A stretch of 64,000 bases of DNA from the NCBI GenBank assembly GCA_937995655.1, contig CALKJI010000005.1:248001-312000 (forward strand), written 5' to 3'. Of this stretch, positions 8,694-17,836 are shown one piece after another. Source of the stretch: an uncultured Pseudothermotoga sp. (lineage in GTDB: Bacteria; Thermotogota; Thermotogae; Thermotogales; DSM-5069). Each line of letters opens with the position of its first letter. Position 1 is the stretch's first letter. The position numbers were made by a program, and so were the translations under genes. The notes under the pieces are model-generated. The model made no database searches, was not told where the DNA came from, and was given only the letters and a program-made list of their open reading frames with translations.

Positions 8694-9617
8694 ATGGATG
8701 GAAGAGTAGCAGTCTTTGGGAAGGTGAATGTAGACACTTTTTTGTACATCGATCAAATACGAATAGGGGAAAACCACATGTGTCAGCAGACGTTGGTTGA
8801 TATCGGTGGTAAAGGAGCCAACACGGCAATTGGCCTTGCGAAACTTGGTATTGACTGTCATTTGGTGGCTTGCGTAGGTAACGATGCCATTTCGCAAAGT
8901 GTAGTCAAAAAATTAGAAAAAACTGGCGTTGACACTTCATTCATCAAATCTTGCAACGCCCAGACAGGTAAGACATTTGTCGTTGTTGAATCAAACGGTA
9001 GAAACACCATGTTTCACATACTTGGAGCGAACAGCCACTTGAGCCCCGAAATGATAGACTGGACCTTTTTAGAAAGGTCGACTGCTGTTTTCCTTCAGTT
9101 AGGTATTCCTATTGACACCGTGCGAGAAATAGTATTGATGTCAAAACGAAACGGAAAATATGTCTACATAGACCCGGCTGGCTTCGTAGATGAATCTTTC
9201 CTAGAGATCGTTGCTTATGCCGATACCATAGCACCAAACGAAAATGAACTCTTGAGGATGACGAAGGAAATCGATATAGAAAAGGCTGCTAAGAAGCTTT
9301 TGTCTTTTGGTGTTGAGGAAGTTGTTGTCAAATTAGGATCAAAAGGCGCCACTTTTTTCTCAGAAAAGACATCTATTCACGTTGATGCATATAAGGTTGA
9401 TGTAGTTGATACAACTGGAGCTGGCGATGCATTCAACGCGGCTTATATTGCGGGTAAAATGAAAAAATTACCCTTGAAGGATACCTTGAAACTTGCAGTA
9501 GCAGCATCAGCTATCTGTGTTACAAGGCAGGGTACATCCAGTGCAAGCCCAACTAAGGAAGAGTTGCTCCAATTTCTCAAGAAAATGGAAGAAAAAGACC
9601 TGTTAGCTGCTTTATGA
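8694..9617 (+). CDS. PfkB family carbohydrate kinase (ribokinase-like)
   Basis: A 307-residue sugar kinase of the ribokinase group: N-terminal AVFGKVNVDTFLYIDQI, the substrate motif GGKGANTAIGLAKLG (about residues 41-55) and the C-terminal ATP/catalytic motif DTTGAGDAFNAAYIAGK (about 240-256). It resembles ribokinase most closely, but no ribose transporter is nearby, so the sugar is open (ribose, fructose or a nucleoside are possible). The ATG follows AAGGAGCG. Its stop overlaps an in-frame upstream ATG of pyrG, and the two are presumably co-transcribed. Confidence 0.9.
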   Translation: MDGRVAVFGKVNVDTFLYIDQIRIGENHMCQQTLVDIGGKGANTAIGLAKLGIDCHLVACVGNDAISQSVVKKLEKTGVDTSFIKSCNAQTGKTFVVVESNGRNTMFHILGANSHLSPEMIDWTFLERSTAVFLQLGIPIDTVREIVLMSKRNGKYVYIDPAGFVDESFLEIVAYADTIAPNENELLRMTKEIDIEKAAKKLLSFGVEEVVVKLGSKGATFFSEKTSIHVDAYKVDVVDTTGAGDAFNAAYIAGKMKKLPLKDTLKLAVAASAICVTRQGTSSASPTKEELLQFLKKMEEKDLLAAL

Positions 9618-9631
9618 AAAGAGGTGAGCCT

Positions 9632-11203
9632 TTGAAAAAATACGTTGTTGTGACTGGCGGTGTGTTGAGTGGCGTTGGCAAGGGTATTTTCTCCGCCTCC
9701 CTTGCGAGATTGCTCAAAGAATGTAATGTGAAAGTCAATGTTCTGAAAATAGATCCATATTTGAACGTCGATGCTGGAACAATGAATCCTAACCAGCACG
9801 GAGAGGTCTTTGTAACAGAAGATGGATACGAGGCAGACTTAGATCTTGGGCATTACGAAAGATTTCTGGGCGAGAACATGAGTAGAAAAAACAATATAAC
9901 TGCAGGACAGGTTTATTCAACTGTTGTACAGAGAGAGAGAGAAGGGGGTTATCTTGGTTCAACGGTTCAAATGGTTCCCCACGTGACTGCAGAAATTAAG
10001 AGGAGAATCGAATCACTCGAAGGAGAAGTCAATGTCATCGAAATAGGGGGTACTGTTGGAGATATAGAAAGCGAGGTCTTCTTGGAGAGCGTTCGTGAAC
10101 TTGCGTTGGAAAAATCTTCAGATGACTTTTTGTTCATACATGTTACATACGTGCCATATTTGAAAGCCTCCAATGAATTCAAAACAAAACCGACACAGCA
10201 GTCAGTTCAGTTACTTCGAAGATCTGGAATCAACCCGGATATGATAGTCATCCGATCTGAAAATTCAGTTAACGGTGATAGCCTCAAGAAGGTAGCACTT
10301 TTTGGTGGTGTGCCGATTGATATGGTGATAAATTTGCCCGATGTTCAAAATGTTTACTCTGTTGTAGAGATACTCAAAAATTACGAAGTACACAGGAAAG
10401 TTGCCCGAAGATTAAAAATCACCCTTGATGATGCAAGCTTTAAGTGGGATTATCCAAAAACTTTCAAAACTTATAAGATAGCACTCGTGGCAAAGTATCT
10501 TGGTACCGATGATGCATACAAAAGCATTATTGAGTCTGTCTTTCTTTCAGGATGTATAAAACCATCGATTGTTGACGCCCAGATTCTGGAAGAGATGAGC
10601 TGGGAACAACTGTGCGAAACGCTGTATGAATACGATGCTTTAATAATACCAGGAGGGTTCGGTAAGCGAGGAATAGAGGGTAAGATCAGGGCGATTCGCT
10701 TTGCAAGAGAGCACAAGAAACCTATCTTAGGGATCTGTCTTGGTATGCAATTGATGGTCATAGAATTTGCAAGGAACGTTCTAGGGTATAAAGATGCCAA
10801 CTCCACAGAGTTTGATCCAAACACAACTCATCCAGTGATAACGATGATGGAAGAGCAAAAAAGAATATTGCAGCTCGGTGGAACAATGAGACTTGGTTCG
10901 CAACCTATGAAGATTTTTAAAGATACTAGACTGTGGCAGATATATGGTGGAGTCGAACAAATATCAGAAAGACACAGACATCGGTACGAGGTCAATTATG
11001 ACGAATATCCTGAACTGTTCAAACTACCAAATGAAGATGGCAATAAGCTTGTCATAAGTGCAAAATCTAATTTCATCGAAGCCATTGAGTTAGAAGATCA
11101 TCCATATTTCATAGGAATACAGTATCACCCAGAGCTCAAAACGAAGGTTGGTAATCCTCACCCATTGTTCAAAGCTTTGATTGATTCTATCAAGAGTACC
11201 TGA
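9632..11203 (+). CDS. pyrG: CTP synthase
   Basis: Converts UTP to CTP with ATP and glutamine. The N-terminal synthase domain begins KKYVVVTGGVLSGVGKGIFS (P-loop-like), with KIDPYLNVDAGTMNPNQHGE following. The C-terminal glutamine amidotransferase domain has the catalytic cysteine in GICLGMQLMVIEFARN and the His-Glu pair in YHPELKTKVGNP. Length (about 523 residues) is normal. I place the start at TTG 9632, preceded by GAGGTGA at 9621-9627 and matching the usual N-terminus; an in-frame ATG at 9614 overlaps the previous stop and has no good binding site. Confidence 0.96.
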   Translation: MKKYVVVTGGVLSGVGKGIFSASLARLLKECNVKVNVLKIDPYLNVDAGTMNPNQHGEVFVTEDGYEADLDLGHYERFLGENMSRKNNITAGQVYSTVVQREREGGYLGSTVQMVPHVTAEIKRRIESLEGEVNVIEIGGTVGDIESEVFLESVRELALEKSSDDFLFIHVTYVPYLKASNEFKTKPTQQSVQLLRRSGINPDMIVIRSENSVNGDSLKKVALFGGVPIDMVINLPDVQNVYSVVEILKNYEVHRKVARRLKITLDDASFKWDYPKTFKTYKIALVAKYLGTDDAYKSIIESVFLSGCIKPSIVDAQILEEMSWEQLCETLYEYDALIIPGGFGKRGIEGKIRAIRFAREHKKPILGICLGMQLMVIEFARNVLGYKDANSTEFDPNTTHPVITMMEEQKRILQLGGTMRLGSQPMKIFKDTRLWQIYGGVEQISERHRHRYEVNYDEYPELFKLPNEDGNKLVISAKSNFIEAIELEDHPYFIGIQYHPELKTKVGNPHPLFKALIDSIKST

Positions 11204-11233
11204 CGTTTCTTGTATGTTTGCACCTTGTGGTAC

Positions 11234-11262
11234 TTGAAAAAGATCAAGTTGTATGGTAGGAT
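11234..11262 (+). promoter_or_regulatory. Probable promoter of the tRNA cluster
   Basis: TTGAAA at 11234-11239 and TAGGAT at 11257-11262 are 17 bases apart, about 20 bases before tRNA-Val. A fair match, in the expected place. Confidence 0.5.
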
Positions 11263-11281
11263 AATCAATGGTCATCACGGT

Positions 11282-11356
11282 GGGTGCGTAGCTCAGAGGA
11301 AGAGCGTCTGCCTTACGAGCAGAAGGTCGTAGGTTCGAGTCCTGCCGCACCCACCA
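11282..11356 (+). tRNA. tRNA-Val (anticodon TAC)
   Basis: Acceptor arms GGGTGCG (11282-11288) and CGCACCC (11346-11352) pair fully, the discriminator A is followed by an encoded CCA, the anticodon stem is TCTGC/GCAGA with loop CTTACGA giving TAC, and the T loop TTCGAGT is present. 75 bases with CCA. Confidence 0.95.
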
Positions 11357-11365
11357 AAGGAAAGT

Positions 11366-11441
11366 GGCCAGGTAGCTCAGTTGGTAGAGCACTGGACTGA
11401 AAATCCAGGTGTCGACGGTTCGATTCCGCCCCTGGCCACCA
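11366..11441 (+). tRNA. tRNA-Phe (anticodon GAA)
   Basis: Acceptor GGCCAGG pairs with CCTGGCC (11431-11437), followed by A and an encoded CCA. The anticodon stem CTGGA/TCCAG carries loop CTGAAAA, giving GAA. 76 bases. It lies 9 bases after tRNA-Val, probably on one transcript. Confidence 0.95.
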
Positions 11442-11465
11442 TATTTTTGTTGAAGCAATTTTCCT

Positions 11466-11542
11466 GGGGCCGTAGCTCAGCTTGGGAGAGCGCTACCATG
11501 GCACGGTAGAGGTCGTGGGTTCAAGTCCCATCGGCTCCACCA
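11466..11542 (+). tRNA. tRNA-Ala (anticodon GGC)
   Basis: Acceptor GGGGCCG pairs with CGGCTCC (11532-11538, one G-U pair), then A and an encoded CCA. The anticodon stem CTACC/GGTAG carries loop ATGGCAC, giving GGC. 77 bases. It is the last of the three clustered tRNAs and marks the edge of the decayed region. Confidence 0.94.
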
Positions 11543-11699
11543 TTTGTAAAGTGAACAATAAAGCCTTCTTACTTTTTGATGCCTTTTTTGGTGAGTAGGC
11601 TATTGAGTACTAATTACTTCTATGTGCACCTACCTCATGTTTGTCCATGCAGTGATGAAACCTTGAACAGGTAAATCCATCTGCATCCTCATAATAATA
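11543..11699. other. Non-coding stretch after the tRNA cluster
   Basis: No gene is supported. An imperfect inverted repeat (AGCCTTCTTAC and GTGAGTAGGCT, with two mismatches) lies near 11561-11600 and could help end tRNA transcription, but it lacks a clean T-run. Confidence 0.4.
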
Positions 11700-12160
11700 G
11701 TGAAAAATATTTTCCATGAGCAAGGGCAACAGGCGCAACATGAATATTTCCCATGGCATAGTATTTTTAAGATCGAATCTAAGGGAGAAAGAATTTCTTT
11801 TGATTGTAAAGAAATAACATTCTTATCAAAGGACTAAAAGCAAGATAAGCGTTCAAAACTTATCCAATTATGTGATGCTTTTATGGGAGCTTGCGCTCCA
11901 ATAATTCGTGGAATTAAAATAAGCAAAAAATCAAAATATAGAAACAGTTGATGAATTTAATATTTCCATTAGTTCAGCGAAGGATAAAAGAGCCCGAAAA
12001 TATTAATAGTGAATACAAATATGCAAACAGAATAATGATAAAATTTTTTCCAAAAGAAAAAACAACCCCAGATGATGTAAGAAGATTGCAGAATCAATTT
12101 TATACTGAGAGTCGTTTATATTATGAAGATCAAGAAATTGCACAAGAAAGACTACAATAA
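11700..12160 (+). pseudogene. Broken gene, possibly DUF3800-like
   Basis: Two reading frames join into one recognisable protein remnant. From GTG 11700 a frame reads through IFHEQGQQAQHEYFPWHSIF, meets an in-frame TAA at 11835-11837, continues SKLIQLCDAFMGACAPIIRG and stops at 11949. A second frame from 11951 continues MNLIFPLVQRRIKEPENINS and IMIKFFPKEKTTPDDV to a stop at 12160. The pattern IQL.D...GA followed by a tail with FFPK resembles DUF3800 proteins of mobile regions as I remember them; this is a pattern-based guess. At least one stop and one frameshift make it non-functional as a single protein. It is A+T-rich compared with its neighbours. Confidence 0.4.
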
Positions 12161-12383
12161 TTGAAAAAGCTTATGAGAACATTAAAAGGAATTTTACAAG
12201 AGCATACTGGGGAAGTAAAAAGAGAATATAGAGTAAAAAGAATTGCGATATTTTTTTATACAAGAGGAGAGAGCAAATAAATAAAGCGGTATTGATACTT
12301 TATTGAGATTTCAAAAATCCATAGGACTGAAATTTGTTGGGCTGTGGCAGAATGGGTAAAGAATAGATTAGAGAAAGCAAGGA
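12161..12383. other. A+T-rich stretch without a recognisable gene
   Basis: Only short fragments of possible former coding sequence are seen (for example CWAVAEWVKNRLEKA around 12335-12380). I cannot assign them. The stretch separates two broken genes. Confidence 0.4.
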
Positions 12384-12690
12384 GTGTGTCAATGGAAAAG
12401 ATACGATCCGAATAAACTTCACCGGAGGTCAATTCGTTTAAAAGATTACGATTGTTCCCAACCTGGTGCATATTTTATAACCTTATACATGCATAATAGA
12501 GAATGTACATTTGGGGAAATCAAAGACGGGAAAATGATTTTGAATAAATATGGGGAGATTGTGAAAAGTTGTTGGTTACAGACACCAAATTTTTTACCAA
12601 CATTCAATTAGATAAATTTATAATTATGCCAAATCATTTCCATGGAATAATTTTTATTACAAATGTAGGGACAATTCATGAATCGTCCCT
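12384..12690 (+). pseudogene. Remnant of a REP-associated (Y1, IS200-like) transposase
   Basis: The first frame (12384-12611) reads RYDPNKLHRRSIRLKDYD and AYFITLYMHNRECTFGEI, the usual N-terminus of REP-type Y1 transposases. It ends at a stop after LPTFN, and the sequence continues in another frame as LDKFIIMPNHFHGIIFI, which holds the HUH metal motif (HFH). The C-terminal half with the catalytic tyrosine is missing. Around 12690 the sequence passes without a stop into a DUF2851 remnant. The single frameshift near the T-run at 12590-12597 and the lost C-terminus make it inactive. Confidence 0.75.
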
Positions 12691-12699
12691 ATTGGGTGA

Positions 12700-13418
12700 A
12701 AAATGGCTGAAATCTAAAATCCAACGAATGAGGAATCTTTTAAAAATTGCTGAGCCAGATGAAGCCCTTTATCGAGAGATAATGCTCTCTTGGCTGTCCT
12801 AAAAACAAAGTTCAGTTTTTAAAACTTGCCCTTATGACTCCATTGGGCTTGATAAAAACACAGAGGGAGGGAGAAATAGAAAAAGCATTCCTTTACAGCG
12901 CAGCATTCATCGATTCATAAAGAAGGTTTACCTGATAATTTTGATTTTTCATTGAGGATGGATAAATCGGTTCGGGATTTTAGAGGAATTCGTCCTGCTA
13001 ACCATCCAAGAAAAGAATAAAAGGAATTTCTCATCTTTAATCAGAAACTCCTTCTTGTAATTTAGTATTTTTTGTAAGGAGGTTAAATGAAGGGATAATC
13101 TAGCAGTCCCATCTAAATCCTAAGAAGGCGCAAAACTGCGTAAATAAAATAATGGATTTTAAGGGTCTCGGTATTCAAAGAAAAAGGGAGATGTTTTTCA
13201 ACATTATCTTACCTTTTTGTCTTGCCTTTCTTGAAGATCAGAATTCTGAGGTTATTAAGTTTCTCAATACAATCTTCTCCATCCATCCACCACTTTCGGA
13301 AAATTCTACAACTAAAAGGCTTAAGTTCGTTGTTGATAAATCAAGTTATGCTAAACTGAATGTTTCAACAAAAACTTACTTCGGAATACATCTTTTTATA
13401 AAAGAAAAGCTTCAATAG
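12700..13418 (+). pseudogene. Remnant of a DUF2851 family protein (C-terminal half)
   Basis: Pieces of one protein in several frames: KIQRMRNLLKIAEPDEALYR (to a stop at 12802), then LGCPKNKVQFLKLALMTPLG and EIEKAFLYSAAFIDS from about 12789 to a TAA at 12918, then EGLPDNFDFSLRMDKSVRDF and GIRPANHPRK from 12922 to 13020, then GLGIQRKREMFFNIILPFCL and SIHPPLSENSTTKR from 13152 to 13418. Order and motifs (RPANHP, ILPF, ENSTTKR) fit the C-terminal half of DUF2851, whose role is unknown. Four or more frame changes show long decay. It begins inside the reading frame of the transposase remnant. Confidence 0.65.
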
Positions 13419-13650
13419 AAAACGTTGGCTAATATAGGAAAGATATTTCACGTGACTCATTTACCTAACTCACTCAAATATACAAGATATCTTACTTTCC
13501 TAAGGTCTTTTATAACCCCGATTTGGCTGAAAGAGAACAATCTATCCTATGTGATATAAAGAGCCTGAAGATGAAACAAAATACCCTTGATCGTAGTTTC
13601 AAAAATTAGCCAAAAGTTCAAAGACTCATAAAGATTTATCTATCTTTTTG
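13419..13650. other. Stretch without a supported gene
   Basis: A short open stretch (NPDLAEREQSILCDIKSLK, around 13515-13580) looks protein-like but has no start, and I cannot assign it. It is probably further decayed sequence. Confidence 0.4.
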
Positions 13651-14095
13651 TCAGCAGATTGTTCCACGCCGGCAGTACTCTTCACTAAGTATACTCATGA
13701 TCAAGATGTCATGATATTGCCCAGCCAAATATCTGGCTTTTCTTAACCGACCTTCATAAACAAAGCCACATTTTTCATATACGTGCATTGCTCTTTTGTT
13801 GTATTCATATACTTTCAGCGAAACTCTGTTGAGATTAAGATATTCGAAGGCATATTTCAAAGTCAGTTTCGTTGCTTCTGTGCCAAAGCCCATATTTCAA
13901 AATCTCTTATCCGTTATTGCTATGCCAAACTCTGCCAGCCTGTTGACCCAGTCAATGCTATGTAAACCGGTTGTACCAATCAATGTTTCTTGATTCAAAT
14001 GTCTGTCTGACATCTATGTCGTTTATGTTCAAAAGTTGATCAATGTCAGAGGGCTCAACTGGTCTTAAAATGATCTTTTCGCCTTTGAATATCAA
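13651..14095 (-). pseudogene. Broken GNAT family acetyltransferase (RimJ/RimL type)
   Basis: The N-terminal part reads IFKGEKIILRPVEPSDIDQL from TTG 14095 behind GGGGGTGA, then runs to a stop at 13958. The next part is in another frame: LIGTTGLHSIDWVNRLAEFG, IAITDKRF, an in-frame TGA where homologs usually have Trp, then MGFGTEATKLTLKYAFEYLN and RAMHVYEKCGFVYEGRLR, the acetyl-CoA-binding region and C-terminus. About 50 residues that should lie between the two parts are absent. One deletion with frameshift and one nonsense change make it a pseudogene. Its 5' end overlaps the CDF transporter gene by about 40 bases. Confidence 0.8.
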
Positions 14096-15023
14096 TTTTT
14101 TCACCCCCATCTGTAACTTGTTGTTGAGATAATCCATATGCCTCGCGTTCCACATTTCCAATTGGCTCTACATGTACCATTACATCAGCGATTCTGTCGT
14201 TTTGTTCAACTATGGCTTTCTTAATCTGAGTTGCAATGTCATGCCCCTGTTGAACCGACATCTTTCCACTGACCTCGATGTCCATATCGACGAAATACTT
14301 GTACCCAACCTGCCTAACTCTCACTTTGTGTGGATTAGCAGCACCTTGGACGTTCTTAACAGCCTTGAAAATCTGATCATATATATCGAAGTTCGTCATA
14401 CCATCCATCAACTCATAGCTGGTTTCTTTGAAAATTTCAAATGCTGTCCTTATGATCATCGCGGATATGATCAAGGCAACTGTTCCGTCTACCCACAAAA
14501 GGCCAACTTTGTTCAAAAGTACACCAACAAAAACCGTTGAAGAAATAAGAATATCATTTCTCATATTCAACGCATCGGCTATGAAGGCATAACTCTTAAT
14601 CTTTTTTCCGATGTTGTATTTGTAAATAAAGAGCCATGTTTTTACTGCGACGGAGATGAGTGAAACTATCAAAGGAAGTATTCCTATGATCAAAATGTGT
14701 TCACCACTGATTATTCTCTTGGTTGACGAAATCATCAAATTTGTCCCTGCATAGAAAATGACAAAAGAGACAACCTTTGCTGCTATGGTCTCTACTCTCT
14801 CATGACCATATGGATGCGTTTTATCTGGAGGGCGGTTTGATATCTTGCTTGAAACCAGAGTAACCAAAGATGTAAAGATGTCGGTCGATGTATCAATCCC
14901 GTCTGCAACTAAAGCCATACTTTTGAAAACCAGTCCGACAAAGATTTTCATTGCTGCCAATGCAGCATTGGCAAATACTCCAATCCAGGCAGCCTTTGAA
15001 GAGATTTTGTCTCTATCTTCCAT
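14055..15023 (-). CDS. Cation diffusion facilitator family metal exporter
   Basis: A 322-residue CDF transporter with six membrane segments and a cytoplasmic C-terminal ferredoxin-like domain. The TM2 site is DTSTD (in VADGIDTSTDIFTSL), the TM5 site is NMRND (in ADALNMRNDILISS), and HPYGHERVET follows TM2-TM3. Zinc-type members usually have HxxxD in these places, so the DxxxD/NxxxD pair suggests Mn or Fe export (inference from family rules). The start ATG 15023 has AGGTGAT. A 9-bp hairpin and a TATAAT box precede it, so it may have its own promoter although it follows eno. The last 20 or so residues look frayed and overlap the broken acetyltransferase gene. Confidence 0.88.
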   Translation of the reverse strand: MEDRDKISSKAAWIGVFANAALAAMKIFVGLVFKSMALVADGIDTSTDIFTSLVTLVSSKISNRPPDKTHPYGHERVETIAAKVVSFVIFYAGTNLMISSTKRIISGEHILIIGILPLIVSLISVAVKTWLFIYKYNIGKKIKSYAFIADALNMRNDILISSTVFVGVLLNKVGLLWVDGTVALIISAMIIRTAFEIFKETSYELMDGMTNFDIYDQIFKAVKNVQGAANPHKVRVRQVGYKYFVDMDIEVSGKMSVQQGHDIATQIKKAIVEQNDRIADVMVHVEPIGNVEREAYGLSQQQVTDGGEKIDIQRRKDHFKTS

Positions 15024-15040
15024 ATTATCACCTGTTAAAT

Positions 15041-15063
15041 AAGGCGCGGACCTGCCGCGCCTT
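15041..15063 (-). other. Perfect 9-bp hairpin between eno and the CDF gene
   Basis: AAGGCGCGG and CCGCGCCTT flank a five-base loop. No T-run follows on either strand, so termination is doubtful. A TATAAT at 15078-15083 (minus) would start a transcript whose leader holds this hairpin before the CDF ribosome-binding site. Confidence 0.55.
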
Positions 15064-15086
15064 GAGGATGTAAAAAGATTATACCA

Positions 15087-16382
<1,296 letters not shown>

Positions 16383-17087
16383 TCAATCAGGTAATATGAT
16401 ACTACCAATATTTTCACCACGGACGGCTTTCAACAGAGCACCTTCTTCAAAGAAATTCAGAACAATTATGGGAAGTTTATATCTGCCACAGATAGAGAAA
16501 GCCTCCATATCCATGACCCTTAAACCAAGTTTTATCGCCTGCTGATAAGAGATCTTCTCGAATCTTTGAGCTGTCTTGTTTTTCTTTGGATCACTGTCAT
16601 AAACCCCATCGACCTTGGTCGCCTTTATCAAGACGGATGCGCCCATCTCGACTGCTCTCAGAGCCGCCGCCGTGTCGGTTGTGAAAAATGGATTGCTCGT
16701 TCCACCGGCGAATACCACCACATAACTTGCCTCAAAATAAAGATTTATGTCATCGTAATGAATAGGTCTGATCGATGGTAGCGAAGATATCTGCGAAACC
16801 ACAACACACTTGACTCCATGTTTCTCCAAGGCTCCCTTCAAGTATAAACCATTGACCACTGTGCCAAGCATACCGATTTGATCGGCTAAAGAATGTGGTA
16901 TCTCTGACAGTTCCTCACCTCTGAATATATTTCCAGCACCTATTACGATACCGATCTTTGACCCATAATCCACAACTTGAGATATCTGCCTGACTAAATA
17001 GTTTATATTGTCTTGATCAAAGCCTCTTGAACCCTCCCCACACATTACCTCGCCGCTGAGTTTTATAAGAACCTTCTTATACATCAT
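16383..17087 (-). CDS. pyrH: UMP kinase
   Basis: A 234-residue amino-acid-kinase-fold enzyme that phosphorylates UMP to UDP. Seen are KKVLIKLSGEVM at the start, IGIVIGAGNIFRG, FAGGTSNPFFTTDTAAALRA and the uridylate-specific ATKVDGVYDSDPKKN region. Two adjacent ATG codons occur (17087 and 17084); GGGAGG lies just before, and the second has the better spacing. With pyrG and uraA nearby the window holds several pyrimidine genes, but they are not one operon. Confidence 0.97.
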   Translation of the reverse strand: MMYKKVLIKLSGEVMCGEGSRGFDQDNINYLVRQISQVVDYGSKIGIVIGAGNIFRGEELSEIPHSLADQIGMLGTVVNGLYLKGALEKHGVKCVVVSQISSLPSIRPIHYDDINLYFEASYVVVFAGGTSNPFFTTDTAAALRAVEMGASVLIKATKVDGVYDSDPKKNKTAQRFEKISYQQAIKLGLRVMDMEAFSICGRYKLPIIVLNFFEEGALLKAVRGENIGSIILPD

Positions 17088-17158
17088 GAATCCCTCCCAA
17101 GTGATTTTATCAGAGATATTTCAGTTGAAAGGAATGTTGTTGTTAATTTGATATGACC

Positions 17159-17187
17159 TTGACAAAAATTCAATCATAAGATAAAAT
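17159..17187 (+). promoter_or_regulatory. Strong promoter of the DUF2089/DUF4097 operon
   Basis: TTGACA at 17159-17164 and TAAAAT at 17182-17187 are separated by exactly 17 bases, close to consensus. The predicted transcription start falls in the palindrome at 17191-17206. Confidence 0.8.
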
Positions 17188-17190
17188 ATA

Positions 17191-17206
17191 TTCAAGTACA
17201 CTTGAA
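17191..17206 (+). promoter_or_regulatory. Palindromic operator-like site at the transcription start
   Basis: TTCAAGT and ACTTGAA flank the two bases AC, giving 7-bp perfect half-sites. The position just after the -10 box is where a repressor would block transcription. The DUF2089 protein encoded next is the obvious candidate to bind it (inference). Confidence 0.55.
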
Positions 17207-17228
17207 AAAAATGAAAGGAGAGATTTCA

Positions 17229-17603
17229 ATGGCTCGCGTTATCTCAAAATGTCCAATCTGTGGTTCGAATCTTATTGTGACCGAATTAAGTTGCCCATCC
17301 TGTGGTACTGTGATAAAGGGTAGATTTGAATTGGAAGAATTCTTCAGGCTCACACCTGATCAGCTGAACTTTCTAAGAATTTTTATCAAGACAAGAGGCA
17401 ATCTAAGTGATTTGCAAAAAGAGCTTGGAATATCATATCCAACGGCGAAATCAAGACTTGAAGGGATTGTAAGAACACTGGGCTATGAAGCACAAGAAGT
17501 TACAGAAGAAAAGCAGGTTGATGAATTACTAGACAAGCTCGAAAAGGGTGAGATCTCAGCTCAAGAAGCTTTGGAAAAGATCAGGAGGCTGAGAGAAGAA
17601 TGA
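17229..17603 (+). CDS. DUF2089 family protein, likely DNA-binding regulator
   Basis: A 124-residue protein: a zinc ribbon (CPICGSNLIVTELSCPSCG, residues 8-26), then a helix-turn-helix-like part (LRIFIKTRGNLSDLQKELG, ISYPTAKSRLEGIVRTLGY) and an acidic C-terminal helix region (LDKLEKGEISAQEALEKIRR). DUF2089 proteins are thought to be small regulators; function is not established. The start is ATG 17229 with GGAG before it. A similar short 'GxISxEEAxxLL' type tail occurs at the end of the DUF4097 protein two genes on, a shared feature of this kind of cluster. Confidence 0.85.
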   Translation: MARVISKCPICGSNLIVTELSCPSCGTVIKGRFELEEFFRLTPDQLNFLRIFIKTRGNLSDLQKELGISYPTAKSRLEGIVRTLGYEAQEVTEEKQVDELLDKLEKGEISAQEALEKIRRLREE

Positions 17604-17824
17604 AGCTTGCCGTCACTATTACTGGTATAATTGGTGCATTTCTTCTTTTATATATAGGTTCGAAACTTCTTCAGATGCGAGTGAAATCTGTAACACTGGT
17701 TTACTCTTTTTTTGTCGGTTTGTATGCGTTGTTCTTGGTCATTGGGAATATCGTACCAATAATTGTGTACATCATTGGTGAATTGGTTGTCATATGGGTT
17801 ATAGTGATTTTCATGGGTTTCTAG
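17600..17824 (+). CDS. Small membrane protein of unknown function
   Basis: A 74-residue protein made almost wholly of three hydrophobic segments (TITGIIGAFLLLYIGSKLL, SVTLVYSFFVGLYALFLVIG and PIIVYIIGELVVIWVIVIFM). It overlaps the DUF2089 stop by ATGA, and the DUF4097 gene follows. It may serve as the membrane partner of these proteins, as small membrane proteins do in LiaI/PspC-like envelope-stress clusters (inference by position only). Confidence 0.75.
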   Translation: MKLAVTITGIIGAFLLLYIGSKLLQMRVKSVTLVYSFFVGLYALFLVIGNIVPIIVYIIGELVVIWVIVIFMGF

Positions 17825-17836
17825 GAGGTGAGAACA

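Noticed and set aside
11090-11458. 122-residue minus-strand open frame ending in pyrG and crossing the tRNA genes
   Set aside because: It reads through tRNA-Val and tRNA-Phe on the wrong strand; this is a well-known type of false tRNA-shadow protein.
11561-11600. Inverted repeat AGCCTTCTTAC/GTGAGTAGGCT as an insertion-sequence end or attachment site
   Set aside because: It has two mismatches and no second copy near the other edge of the decayed island; no target repeat was found.
15041-15063. Hairpin after eno as a Rho-independent terminator
   Set aside because: The stem is perfect, but no T-run follows on either strand, so I list it only as a hairpin.
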